Positions 21,859-31,184 of a stretch of DNA of 64,000 bases are shown here, piece by piece. Origin of the DNA: Pseudosulfitobacter koreensis (GTDB lineage: Bacteria; Pseudomonadota; Alphaproteobacteria; Rhodobacterales; Rhodobacteraceae); NCBI RefSeq assembly GCF_024733015.1, contig NZ_JANKJG010000006.1:1-64000 (forward strand), read 5' to 3'. The first letter of the stretch is position 1, and each line of letters opens with the position of its first letter. Both the position numbers and the translations under genes were made by a program. A model generated the notes under the pieces. It saw only the letters and a list, made by a program, of their open reading frames with translations, ran no database searches and was not told the origin of the DNA.

Positions 21859-22497
21859 TCAGCCGTCATCCGCGCGAGTGGCAGAAGACCGACCGCGAAA
21901 CAGGTTGCCGATGGTCTGAAAAACCAGACCAAAGTCGTAACAGGTGGACTGGTTGCGCTGGTACAGCATATCCAGCCGCGCTTTACGTGGAATGCAGATG
22001 CGGGTGTAGATGTCGTCGGTTTCCTGCGCGGTTTTGCACCGCGCCAGCAACCGATCTTCGTGCTTGTGAAACATGATCGTCGCCAGACCCGTCACGCCCG
22101 GTCGAGAGTGCAGCACCTGACCATAGATGTCGGGAAACCGTTCGACGTATTCGCGCAGGGGCGGGCGCGGTCCGACAAAGCTGAGATCGCCCCTCAGGAT
22201 GTTCCACAGTTGCGGAAACTCGTCCAGCCGTCTGGCCCGCAGACTGGCGCCCAAGGGCGTGATCCGCAGGTGCTTGTCCCCGCCCGAGACGCCCGCATCG
22301 CCGTCGACCACGGACATGGTGCGGAACTTCCACAGACCGAACGGTTGCGTCGGGGTCTTCATCCGTTCGGCGACATAAAACAGCGGGCGGCCCTGTCGGA
22401 TCAGGATATAGCAGATCAGCCACAGGATGACCGGCCCCAGGATGATCACCAGCAGGCTTGCAAAAAACAGATCGAATATCCGTTTGCGCCACGTCAT
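21859..22497 (-). CDS. sugar transferase (undecaprenyl-phosphate priming glycosyltransferase)
   Basis: This bacterial sugar transferase puts the first sugar phosphate on undecaprenyl phosphate to start polysaccharide assembly. The 212-aa protein has one N-terminal membrane hairpin (about 10-32), then GRPLFYVAERM, LWKFRTM and the catalytic block RLDEFPQLWNILRGDLSFVGPRP. It is the short form, lacking the multi-helix WbaP N-terminus. ATG 22497 overlaps the stop of the upstream epimerase (ATGA). A likely donor is the UDP-deoxyamino sugar made by the neighbouring dehydratase. Confidence 0.93.
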   Translation of the reverse strand: MTWRKRIFDLFFASLLVIILGPVILWLICYILIRQGRPLFYVAERMKTPTQPFGLWKFRTMSVVDGDAGVSGGDKHLRITPLGASLRARRLDEFPQLWNILRGDLSFVGPRPPLREYVERFPDIYGQVLHSRPGVTGLATIMFHKHEDRLLARCKTAQETDDIYTRICIPRKARLDMLYQRNQSTCYDFGLVFQTIGNLFRGRSSATRADDG

Positions 22498-23327
22498 GAC
22501 GGTGCCTTTGCCTGACGCCAATCGGCGATGATACCGCTAGCACTGCCGCATTCTGGGGCAATTGGCACTATTCTGGCAAGTTCTTCGGTGTTCAGTGTCA
22601 CATCCCAGATCACGCGATCATCCGGCGTGCGGGGCCGCCATGACAAACCGGCGGCGTCCAGCAATGCGCCCATCTGCACCGCGCCGGGGGCCGCGATGTT
22701 CAGGATCGGCGGCAGCGCGTCTGCGGTCACCAGATGGCGCAGGACGCGCGCAAAGGTCTGGGGGCCAATATAGCTGCGGCGTGGGGTGGCGCCATCGGGG
22801 CGCGCGTCCAGTGTCATGCCGGGATGCCAGCCGCCCAGAATCGCATCCGCCCCTGCCACATTGCCGATGCGCAGGCAGGTGACCTGTGCCCCCGTGGCAA
22901 GCGCGGCCTGCTCCATCTCCAGCTTGGACTGCCCGTAGGCTGAGGTGGGCACGCATATGTCCGTTTCGCGCAGGTTCGCACCCCCCGCGCCATAGACCGC
23001 CGCGGACGAGGTCAGAACCACCCGCGCGCCCTGCGACGCGTCGATTGCGGCCAGCGCCAGCGCGGTGTTGTGCCTCAGCGCGTGGGGATCGCTGCCGGTC
23101 ACACCCGCTAGACACAGGATGCTGTGCGCCTCGGCGCAAAGGTCCTTCAGCCCCCGGGGATCGTGCAGGATGTCCACGGTGGCAAAGCCGTTCCTTGCCG
23201 TCCGAGATTGCCAGCAGACGCGCTTTGTCTGCCAGAAAGCGCGCAGAACAGCACCCAAGCGCCCCGTGGCCCCCAGAACCACGCAGCGCTTATTCTCGTC
23301 TTCCGGGCGTGTTGACGTTGACGGCAT
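22494..23327 (-). CDS. NAD-dependent epimerase/dehydratase family protein
   Basis: A 277-aa extended-SDR protein with a Rossmann motif VVLGATGRLGAVL and active-site Ser-Ser then YGQSK (Tyr-x3-Lys), so it should be catalytically competent. Being first in a coupled pair with the priming transferase, it probably makes or reduces the 4-keto sugar used there. ATG 23327 puts the nucleotide motif at the normal distance; an upstream ATG at 23378 would add 17 residues. The exact sugar is unknown. Confidence 0.85.
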   Translation of the reverse strand: MPSTSTRPEDENKRCVVLGATGRLGAVLRAFWQTKRVCWQSRTARNGFATVDILHDPRGLKDLCAEAHSILCLAGVTGSDPHALRHNTALALAAIDASQGARVVLTSSAAVYGAGGANLRETDICVPTSAYGQSKLEMEQAALATGAQVTCLRIGNVAGADAILGGWHPGMTLDARPDGATPRRSYIGPQTFARVLRHLVTADALPPILNIAAPGAVQMGALLDAAGLSWRPRTPDDRVIWDVTLNTEELARIVPIAPECGSASGIIADWRQAKAPS

Positions 23328-23426
23328 GACCCCATTCAGTATCTTGCCAAGATGAAAGTTCCAACAACGCAGCATCATTCTGCCAGCTGAGTTGCTTGGA
23401 CCATATCCGCCGGGGGCGCAAACGTG

Positions 23427-24545
23427 ATGACAGGACCAATGCGGTTTATCGGGTCGCTTTGCCTTCTCTGGGTGCTGGCCGCCTGTTCGGAACTGCCCCG
23501 TGGTGCTGCCGTCGATACGGAAATCCTGAAAACCTCATCTGACGTAGAAGCGGATTTTGCGATCTATCCGGTGACCAAGGCATTCCTGCCTTCGATCCAG
23601 AATTGGCCCAGCGTCGGGGACGAACATTACACCTGGATCGGCGCGACCAAAGGGTCCAATTCGCAGGTGATCTCGGCCGGGGATACGCTGAACATCCGCA
23701 TTTGGGATTCGGGTGAAAATTCACTGCTGACGGCTGCAGGATCGCCGGTGGCCGATCTGACGGCGGTGCGTGTGACCAGCGCAGGGACTGTTTTCATACC
23801 CTATGTGGGCAAGGTCAACGTGGCGGGGCGCACTCCAGACAGTGCGCGTTCGGTCATTCAGAACAGCTTGGAAGAGGTGGTGCCTTCGGCGCAGGTTCAG
23901 GTGACCATGGCCGAGGGGCGTCTGAACTCGGTCGATCTGGTGGGTGGCGTGCGTGCGCCCGGCGCATTCGCGATGCCGGACCAGAACTTTTCCGTCCTGT
24001 CGCTGATCGCGGCGGGTGGCGGTGTTGACGGCAGCCTGAAGAACCCGCAGATCCGGCTGATGCGGGGCGGCGATATCTACGGCACCTCGATGGACCGGCT
24101 GTATGAAAATCCCGGCGATGACACCCGGCTGCGCGGCGGCGACAAGGTGATCGTCGAGGCGGACGAGCGCTATTTCGTCTCCATGGGGGCCGCAGGCAAC
24201 CAATCCCTGCACCCGTTCACCAAGGATCAGATCACCGCGACGGACGCGGTGGCGATTCTGGGCGGTGTGAACCCCGCGCGGGCCAATCCCAAGGGCATCC
24301 TGATCCTGCGCGAGTATCCGGCCAGCGCCGTGCGCCCCGGCGTGCGCGGCCCGCGTCAGCCGCGCGTGGTGTTCACGCTGGACCTGACCAATGCCGACGG
24401 TCTGTTCTCGGCCCGCAATTTCCTCATCAACTCGGGCGACGTGGTGCTGGTCACCGAAAGCCCGGTCAACGGGGCACGGACCGTACTGGGGTTGGTGGGG
24501 TCGGTCTTTGGCGTGGTCAACACGGTCGGCAACGCCCGCAACTGA
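23427..24545 (+). CDS. polysaccharide export outer-membrane lipoprotein (Wza-like)
   Basis: This 372-aa lipoprotein has the lipobox LAAC (Cys20), a Poly_export domain (ISAGDTLNIRIWDSG and GTVFIPYVGKVNVAGRT) and SLBB beta-grasp repeats further on (DLVGGVRAPGAFAM). Such proteins form the outer-membrane channel for capsule or exopolysaccharide. It is transcribed divergently from the sugar-modifying genes. The ATG at 23427 follows an overlapping GTG at 23424. Its stop abuts the stop of the convergent glycosyltransferase (TGATCA). Confidence 0.92.
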   Translation: MTGPMRFIGSLCLLWVLAACSELPRGAAVDTEILKTSSDVEADFAIYPVTKAFLPSIQNWPSVGDEHYTWIGATKGSNSQVISAGDTLNIRIWDSGENSLLTAAGSPVADLTAVRVTSAGTVFIPYVGKVNVAGRTPDSARSVIQNSLEEVVPSAQVQVTMAEGRLNSVDLVGGVRAPGAFAMPDQNFSVLSLIAAGGGVDGSLKNPQIRLMRGGDIYGTSMDRLYENPGDDTRLRGGDKVIVEADERYFVSMGAAGNQSLHPFTKDQITATDAVAILGGVNPARANPKGILILREYPASAVRPGVRGPRQPRVVFTLDLTNADGLFSARNFLINSGDVVLVTESPVNGARTVLGLVGSVFGVVNTVGNARN

Positions 24546-25799
24546 TCACGCAGGCAATGCAATCGCCTTGTACGCCGGGACCAGCGCATTGATTTGGCGC
24601 AGATGCTCGGGCAGGCAGACGTTGAGGAAATCATAGGTCTTGACCACATGCGCCCGCGCGTTCGGGCCAAGATGGGCATAGGCGTCGGGACGCGCCAAGA
24701 CATCGACAACCTGTGCTGCCAGCGCCTTAGGATCGAAGAAATCCACCAGCAATCCGGTTTCGCCATGGGTGATCGCCTCGCGCACCGGATCCACGTCGCT
24801 GGCGACGATGGTGGCCTGCATCGACATCGATTCCAGCAGCGACCACGACAGGACGAAGGGCATCGTCAGATAGATGTGGCACCGGCTGATCTGGATCAGG
24901 CTCTGGTAGGCGTCGTAAGGCACCTGCCCCAGAAAATGCAGGCGGGACCAGTCGACGCGGTCGCCGACCTCGGCCTCCATCTGACCGCGCAGGCCCTTGG
25001 GATGCTTGGACTTGCCGCCATAGGACGCATCATTGCCGCCCACCACCATCACGCGGGCCTCTGGCCGACCTTCAAGGATATCGGGCAAGGCGCGCATGAA
25101 CTGGTGAAAGCCGCGCGTCGTCTCAAGGTTGCGGGCGACATAGGTGACGATTTCGTCGTCGCGGGTCAGCGGACGATTGAGCCGCCCCACCTGCACTGTC
25201 ACGTCCGGGTTTGGCAGGAGCGTGTCGGTGCGGATACCATCGTGACAGACATACATCTTGTCATGAAAGGCTTTGGGAAATCGGTTCTTCTGCCACTCGG
25301 TCGGGCATTGCGCCAGGTCCACGCGGTCGATGTTGACCAGCGGCACAGTGTTGTGTGCCTGCATCATGAACGACGCGTGGGCATTGGCGGGGTCTTCGGG
25401 GTCAAAGCCGACAGGTCCGCCGGTGACGCTGTAGTAGTATTCAAAGAAACCGATGACCGGCACCTTTGGATAGACTTCCTTGATGAACGTCAATTCGCCC
25501 CAACCGATGTGTCCGATGATGATGTCGGGTGTCCAGCCTTCCTTGTCTCGCAGGACTTGCGCCGCCAGTGCACAGCCAAAGCCGGACCCGGCGGCGTTTT
25601 CCCATGTCTTGACCAACCCATAGGCGTCTTTGGAGGCCTTATGGTGGGATTTATAGATCACCGCGCGCACGCCGGTCATCTGCGGCGGTTGCTTGCGCTG
25701 GGTTAGAAAGACGATGTCGTGATCGCCGGTGTCGGCCAGCCACTGCACGAATTCGCGGTACTGTCCGGGCATGTTCTGGTGCACAAAAAGCAGTTTCAT
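24546..25799 (-). CDS. glycosyltransferase family 4-like protein
   Basis: A 417-aa GT-B glycosyltransferase: an N-terminal acceptor domain (KLLFVHQNMPGQYREF), then the donor domain with the C-terminal MQATIVASDVDPVREAITHGETGLLVDFFD block that contains the Glu-x7-Glu type site. The N-terminus is typical of a family of large exopolysaccharide glycosyltransferases of alphaproteobacteria. ATG 25799 is preceded by AAGG. It probably extends the repeat unit started by the sugar transferase of this locus. Sugar specificity is not evident. Confidence 0.88.
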   Translation of the reverse strand: MKLLFVHQNMPGQYREFVQWLADTGDHDIVFLTQRKQPPQMTGVRAVIYKSHHKASKDAYGLVKTWENAAGSGFGCALAAQVLRDKEGWTPDIIIGHIGWGELTFIKEVYPKVPVIGFFEYYYSVTGGPVGFDPEDPANAHASFMMQAHNTVPLVNIDRVDLAQCPTEWQKNRFPKAFHDKMYVCHDGIRTDTLLPNPDVTVQVGRLNRPLTRDDEIVTYVARNLETTRGFHQFMRALPDILEGRPEARVMVVGGNDASYGGKSKHPKGLRGQMEAEVGDRVDWSRLHFLGQVPYDAYQSLIQISRCHIYLTMPFVLSWSLLESMSMQATIVASDVDPVREAITHGETGLLVDFFDPKALAAQVVDVLARPDAYAHLGPNARAHVVKTYDFLNVCLPEHLRQINALVPAYKAIALPA

Positions 25800-25874
25800 C
25801 AAAATACCTTGGGGCTGAGTGTGCAAAGCCTGGCGCGGCCTTGCGGTGTTCGCAACGAAACGCGGCAGGAGAGA

Positions 25875-26282
25875 TCAGGCCGCGTTCAGCGCCGCATCGA
25901 GCAGTTCGCGGATCTTGTGGGCCTGCGGCTGGTTCACCAGACGGGCAAGTTCGGCGCCGCTTTTCATCACCAGCAGGGACGAACGACGGTCGACCTTCAA
26001 CCGCGCGGCCATGCGCGAGGGGCCGTAGGTGTCCCAGTTCACGTCGATGAATTGCAGTTCGCGGTAGGCAGGCGTGCGCGACAATGCCTCGGCGATCAAT
26101 TCCTGCTTGATCTGGCAGGTCAGCGACCAACTGGTGCGAAAGTTCAGGATCACCACCTGATCCGTGGCGCGCACCGCATCCCAGAGTGCGGGACTGAAGG
26201 TGCGCACCTGAATCGCGGACGCCGCGTGCGGCAAGACAAGGGTGGCGGCAGTGGCGGTCAGAAAGGCGCGACGGTTCATCAC
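25875..26282 (-). CDS. exported thioredoxin-fold protein with a single active-site cysteine
   Basis: The 135-aa product starts MMNRRAFLTATAATLVLPHAASA, a Sec- or Tat-like leader without a twin-Arg consensus, followed by a thioredoxin fold. The active-site region reads VILNFRTSWSLTCQIKQ, where the usual WCxxC becomes WSLTC: only the C-terminal Cys remains. It therefore cannot form the normal disulfide and may act as a chaperone, a glutathione-using protein or a redox relic. A second Met at 26279 is an equal start choice. Not linked to a cytochrome maturation cluster here. Confidence 0.7.
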   Translation of the reverse strand: MMNRRAFLTATAATLVLPHAASAIQVRTFSPALWDAVRATDQVVILNFRTSWSLTCQIKQELIAEALSRTPAYRELQFIDVNWDTYGPSRMAARLKVDRRSSLLVMKSGAELARLVNQPQAHKIRELLDAALNAA

Positions 26283-26363
26283 AGGGCGGGCTCCGGGGGT
26301 GAATGCTTCCCCTACCTAACGGTCAGGCGTCGCGCGCTTCAACGTTGATGCGCCCCATCGGGG

Positions 26364-27233
26364 TCAGGTTTTCGCCGCGCGTGACAGTTGTACCGCAAGA
26401 ATGCCCAATCCGATGACAACGACGCCCAGGATATCATGCGGCCCCAGCTGTTCGCCCAGCAACAGCGCCGCGATAGCCACGCCGAAAAACGGATTGAGAA
26501 AGTGGAACGTCGCCGCCTTGACCGCGCCGATGCGCTGGACCAGCGTGAACCAGATGTAGGTGGCCAGCAGACCGGGGGCAAGCACGGTATAGGTGAAGGC
26601 CATCGCCAGTTCCGGCGTCGGGTTCACACGAACGGTTTCAGTCAGGGCTGACGCCACGGCCAGAACACCCGCGCCCACAAACATCTGCAGGCCCACGACC
26701 ATCATCAGGTTGCCGCCCGAAGACGCCCCGCGCATCGACAGGGTGGCCACCGTCAGCGAAGCTGCGGCGACGATACACAGCGCCAGCCCGCGCAGATCCA
26801 CGCCCGCCTCGATCCGGGCCCACATGATGATGATCACACCGGCGATCCCCATCAGCAGCCCGATCACGCCGACGAACGGCAGCCGGTCGCGAAACACGAT
26901 CCAGCCCGCCGCCGCGACCATCAGCGGCATGGTCGACGCGATGATCGACGCCAGCGACGCCTGAATGGTCTGCATCGCGACAAAATTCAGACCCAGATAG
27001 ATCGCGTTCTGGCACAGGCCGAACACGAGCGTCGCGCGCCACTGGTCCCGCGTCAGGTTCCACGTCTGGCCCATCATCCGCGCGATTGCGACGCCGATCA
27101 GCCCGGAGATAAAGAACCGCAGCGCCAGCGAAGCCAGCGGCGAGGCGTCCGCGACGATGATCCGCGCCGAGGTGAAAGCCGACGACCAGATCAGGGCGAA
27201 TATGACGCCCATCAAAATTGCCTTGATATCCAT
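26364..27233 (-). CDS. DMT-superfamily (EamA) transporter
   Basis: A 289-aa inner-membrane protein with ten predicted helices in two EamA repeats, beginning MGVIFALIWSSAFTSARI. EamA proteins export or import metabolites such as amino acids, and specificity cannot be predicted from sequence. ATG 27233 gives the canonical start; the frame upstream is non-conserved. HU and its terminator lie upstream. Confidence 0.9.
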   Translation of the reverse strand: MDIKAILMGVIFALIWSSAFTSARIIVADASPLASLALRFFISGLIGVAIARMMGQTWNLTRDQWRATLVFGLCQNAIYLGLNFVAMQTIQASLASIIASTMPLMVAAAGWIVFRDRLPFVGVIGLLMGIAGVIIIMWARIEAGVDLRGLALCIVAAASLTVATLSMRGASSGGNLMMVVGLQMFVGAGVLAVASALTETVRVNPTPELAMAFTYTVLAPGLLATYIWFTLVQRIGAVKAATFHFLNPFFGVAIAALLLGEQLGPHDILGVVVIGLGILAVQLSRAAKT

Positions 27234-27345
27234 GTGGGGGAAGCGGTCCTGAGGTTGTCTTTTGCCGCGACCCTTTAGCAATTGAGACCCCAAGGCAAGA
27301 CGCGGGCACAATAATGCCAAATGCCGCGTGGAGGGCCGAAACGAC

Positions 27346-27373
27346 AAAGGGCCGCCCCTGGGGCGACCCTTTG
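27346..27373 (-). terminator. Rho-independent terminator of the HU gene
   Basis: An imperfect inverted repeat of AAAGGG-CGCCCC and GGGGCG-CCCTTT forms a strong GC stem between the HU stop (27397) and the transporter start. In the minus direction the stem ends in TTTG followed by a T-rich stretch. Confidence 0.6.
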
Positions 27374-27396
27374 CATGTATCACGTCGCGGTCAGGA

Positions 27397-27684
<288 letters not shown>

Positions 27685-27709
27685 TTTATGGTCTCCTTCG
27701 TCCGCCCGA

Positions 27710-27737
27710 ATTATAGGGCCTCATGCCCGTAGAGTAA
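27710..27737 (-). promoter_or_regulatory. promoter of the HU gene
   Basis: On the minus strand the perfect -10 box TATAAT (27715-27710) lies 16 bases from TTACTC (27737-27732), about 25-30 bases before the HU ATG. The -10 is strong, the -35 weak. Confidence 0.6.
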
Positions 27738-27835
27738 CGGAATGTTGTATATGAACACAACGAATAGTGGTCCAAGACAAGCGTTAATCGTGCATTTCCC
27801 GCTTATTTTCGTTGATTTACCCCTGATTTGGCCGC

Positions 27836-29299
27836 TCAGAGGAAGGCTGTCTCGTCGAAAGACCGTAATTTGCGGCTGTGGATACGTTCCAGCGGCATCT
27901 TCCGCAACCGCTCCATCGCCCGAATTCCGATCATCAGATGGCGTTGAACCTGCGTGGTATAGAACTCTGATGCCATGCCGGGCAGCTTCAATTCGCCATG
28001 AAGCGGCTTGTCAGAGACACACAGCAAGGTGCCATATGGCACGCGGAACCGGTATCCATTGGCAGCGATCGTCGCACTTTCCATATCCAGTGCAACGGCC
28101 CGCGATTGCGACAACCGGGCCACCGGGCCCGACTGGTCGCGCAGTTCCCAGTTGCGGTTGTCGATGGTGGCCACGGTGCCGGTGCGCATGATCCGCTTCA
28201 GTTCGAACCCTTCCAGTGCCGTCACCTCGCCCACCGCCTGTTCCAGCGCGATCTGGATTTCCGCCAGCGCCGGGATCGGTATCCACACCGGCAGATCGTC
28301 GTCCAGCACGTGATCCTCGCGCAGATAGGCGTGCGCCAGGACGAAATCGCCCAAGGCTTGCGAGTTGCGCAGCCCCGCACAGTGCCCGACCATCAGCCAG
28401 GCATGCGGACGCAGCACCGCGATGTGGTCGGTCGCCGTCTTGGCGTTGGACGGTCCGACGCCGATGTTGACCAGAGTGATACCGCCGCCATCCTTGCGTT
28501 TGAGGTGATAGGTCGGCATCTGCGGCATCTTCACCGGATCGGCCAGCGGCTGATCGCCTGCAGTGATCGTCGCGTTCCCGGTCGAGACGAAGGCGGAATA
28601 GCCGCTGTCGGGGTCATCCAGCTGCGCGCGGGCGAATGCCTCGAACTCGGACACGTAGAACTGGTAGTTGGTGAACAGCACGAAGTTCTGGAAATGCTCG
28701 GCGTCGGTTGCGGTGTAATGCGCCAGCCGCGCCAGCGAATAGTCGATGCGCTGGGCGGTGAACGGGGCCAGCGGGCCGACACCGTCGCTGGACGCATAGG
28801 TGCCGTTCACGATGTCGTCGTTGGTGGTCGAAAGGTCCGGCACGTCAAATACATCGCGCAGGGTAAAGTTGGCGGCCCCCTGTTGCGGCACCTGAATCGC
28901 CGCGTCAGAGCCGACGGCAAAGTGCACCGGCATCGGCGTGTTCGACGCGCCGATGTGCACCGGCTGTCCGTGGTTTTCGATCAGCAAGCTGATCTGCTGG
29001 ATCAGATAGTTGCGAAACAGGTCGGGCCGCGTGATCGTGGCTGCATAGGCACCGGGGTTCGGCACATGGCCAAAGCTGAGGCGGGTGTCGATCTGCGCAA
29101 AGCTCAGGGTGGTCACGCGAACCTCTGGGTAAAAGGCGCGCACACGGGCATCGGGGGCACCTTCCGCCATCGCTTGGAGGAACTGGGTCCGCAGGAAATC
29201 GGTGGCGGCTGTATAAAGCTCTTGAAGATAGTCCACGGCAGCCGTCGCATCGGTAAAGGTGCGCGGGTGGCCATCGTCCGGTGTCAGGATACGTGTCAT
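27836..29299 (-). CDS. amn: AMP nucleosidase
   Basis: The enzyme hydrolyses AMP to adenine and ribose 5-phosphate. The 487-aa protein has the N-terminal AMN domain and a C-terminal nucleoside phosphorylase-like fold with VNIGVGPSNAKTATDHIAVLRP and an AVALDMESATIAANGYRFRVPYG block holding the substrate-binding Met-Glu. The ATG overlaps the ade stop by 4 bp, so adenine deaminase is translated just before it and the two form a purine-recycling unit. Start and length fit the family. Confidence 0.95.
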   Translation of the reverse strand: MTRILTPDDGHPRTFTDATAAVDYLQELYTAATDFLRTQFLQAMAEGAPDARVRAFYPEVRVTTLSFAQIDTRLSFGHVPNPGAYAATITRPDLFRNYLIQQISLLIENHGQPVHIGASNTPMPVHFAVGSDAAIQVPQQGAANFTLRDVFDVPDLSTTNDDIVNGTYASSDGVGPLAPFTAQRIDYSLARLAHYTATDAEHFQNFVLFTNYQFYVSEFEAFARAQLDDPDSGYSAFVSTGNATITAGDQPLADPVKMPQMPTYHLKRKDGGGITLVNIGVGPSNAKTATDHIAVLRPHAWLMVGHCAGLRNSQALGDFVLAHAYLREDHVLDDDLPVWIPIPALAEIQIALEQAVGEVTALEGFELKRIMRTGTVATIDNRNWELRDQSGPVARLSQSRAVALDMESATIAANGYRFRVPYGTLLCVSDKPLHGELKLPGMASEFYTTQVQRHLMIGIRAMERLRKMPLERIHSRKLRSFDETAFL

Positions 29300-31098
29300 G
29301 TATGTGTCTCTATCACTGGCTTGAATTCAAAGGTACGCACATCGACAAGGCCAAGGTCCGAGATGCGCAGTTCGGGGATCACCACCAGAGCCAGCAGCGA
29401 ATGCTGCATGTAGGCGTTGTTCAGCGTGCAGCCGCAGGCGCGCATCGCGTCCATCATCGCATCGGCCTTGGCGGCAACCTCGCGGGCGGGGCTGTCGGAC
29501 ATCAGGCCCGCAATCGGCAGATCGACCAGCGCCAGTTCGGCACCGTCCTTGAACACGGTGATGCCGCCGCCGACCTCGCGCAGACGGTTGGCGGCCAGCG
29601 CCATGTTGTCGGCGTCTGTGCCCACCACGATCATGTGGTGACTGTCATGCGCCACGGTCGAGGCCATCGCCATCTGTCCCTGATAGCCAAAGCCCGAGAC
29701 GAAGGCATTGACCACGCCCCCCGTCGCCTGATGCCGCTCGACCAATGCGATCTGGCACACCTCGCCGGTGGCCTGAACGCGGCCCTCGGTCACGGGCAGC
29801 TTGAATTGCAGCGCCTTGGTGGGTGCTTGGTTTTCCACCACGCCGATCACATTGGCGGTAACGGCGTTGGCACCCTTCGGGGCCGCGATGCGGAAATCGT
29901 CAGCGCTCAGGTCGCGCGCCATGTTCACGGTCTGCCGTGCGCTTTCGGGCCAGTTGTAATGCGGACAGTCGACGGTGATTTCACCGTTGACAGAGACTGT
30001 TTTTCCGCGCGCAATCACATGCTCGATGGGCAGCGTCCGCAGATCCGAGGTCAGGATCACATCGGCCCGCCGTCCGGGCGTCAGCGATCCGATCTCGCGC
30101 TCAAGCCCAAAATGCGTCGCGGTGTTGATCGTCGCCATCTGCAAGGCCACCAGCGGATCGCATCCACAGTCGATGGCATGGCGCACCACGCGGTTCATAT
30201 GCCCGTCGTTCACCAAAGTGCCGGAATGGCAATCGTCGGTGCACAGGATCATGTTGCGCGGGTCCAGACCCTTTTCAGTGATCGCGGTGATCTGGCTCTG
30301 GACATCGTACCAGGCACTGCCCAGCCGGATCATCGACCGCATCCCCTGCCGCATCCGCGCGATTGCGTCCGCCACGCAGGTGCCTTCGTGATCGTCCGCA
30401 GGGCCGCCCGCCACATAACCTGCGAACGCGGGCCCCAGATCGGGCGAGGCATAGTGCCCGCCCACGGTTTTGCCCGCGCGCTGGGTCGCCGCGATCTCGG
30501 CCAGCATCTTGGGATCGGCATTGCTGACACCGGGAAAGTTCATCATCTCGCCCAAGCCGATAATACCGGGCCAGCCCATCGCCTCTGCTACGTCCTCGGG
30601 TGATATCTCGAAGCCGGTGGTTTCCATGCCCGGCGCGCTGGGCGCGCAGCTGGGCATCTGGGTGAAGATGTTCACGGGCTGCAACTGCGCCTCGTCGTGC
30701 ATCATCCGCACGCCTTCCAGTCCCAGCACATTGGCAATCTCGTGCGGGTCGGTGAACATGCTGGTGGTGCCATGCGGGATCACGGCACGGGCGAATTCCG
30801 CCGGGGTCAGCATGCCGCTTTCGATGTGCATGTGCGCGTCGCACAAGCCTGGGATCATATAGCGGCCATTGGCCTCGATCACTTCCGTTTCAGGGCCAGT
30901 GCAATAGTCGGCATCGGGCATCACACAGGCAATACGACCGTGAGTGATGGCAATGTCGTGGCTGTCCAGCACCTCGCGGGTGTGCACGTTCACCCATTTG
31001 CCGCCCTTGATGACGGTCTGCGCAGGGGTGCGGCCCGTGGCCACGGCGATCAGATCGGCGGCCACATCGGGCCACGAGGGAAAGGGGGTGTGTTCCAT
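29296..31098 (-). CDS. ade: adenine deaminase
   Basis: A 600-aa metal-dependent amidohydrolase converting adenine to hypoxanthine and ammonia. The metal-site motif DAHMHIES at about 96-103, the catalytic-site segment CTDDCHSGTLVNDG near 285, and the C-terminal fold are all typical of the Ade family. It precedes and overlaps amn, so the products of amn (adenine) feed directly to it. VOC-domain protein is divergent upstream. Confidence 0.95.
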   Translation of the reverse strand: MEHTPFPSWPDVAADLIAVATGRTPAQTVIKGGKWVNVHTREVLDSHDIAITHGRIACVMPDADYCTGPETEVIEANGRYMIPGLCDAHMHIESGMLTPAEFARAVIPHGTTSMFTDPHEIANVLGLEGVRMMHDEAQLQPVNIFTQMPSCAPSAPGMETTGFEISPEDVAEAMGWPGIIGLGEMMNFPGVSNADPKMLAEIAATQRAGKTVGGHYASPDLGPAFAGYVAGGPADDHEGTCVADAIARMRQGMRSMIRLGSAWYDVQSQITAITEKGLDPRNMILCTDDCHSGTLVNDGHMNRVVRHAIDCGCDPLVALQMATINTATHFGLEREIGSLTPGRRADVILTSDLRTLPIEHVIARGKTVSVNGEITVDCPHYNWPESARQTVNMARDLSADDFRIAAPKGANAVTANVIGVVENQAPTKALQFKLPVTEGRVQATGEVCQIALVERHQATGGVVNAFVSGFGYQGQMAMASTVAHDSHHMIVVGTDADNMALAANRLREVGGGITVFKDGAELALVDLPIAGLMSDSPAREVAAKADAMMDAMRACGCTLNNAYMQHSLLALVVIPELRISDLGLVDVRTFEFKPVIETHT

Positions 31099-31184
31099 GC
31101 CCCATTTGTTCCAAAGTCACTGGTGGGTGCAAGGGGCTGCGTTCGCATTCTTGAAAACGTCACGAAACCCGCGCATCCTGTGCC

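Noticed and set aside
27998..30603. Long plus-strand frames (471 and 440 codons) opposite amn and ade
   Set aside because: His/Arg-rich translation typical of antisense frames in GC-rich genes; amn and ade are unmistakable on the other strand.
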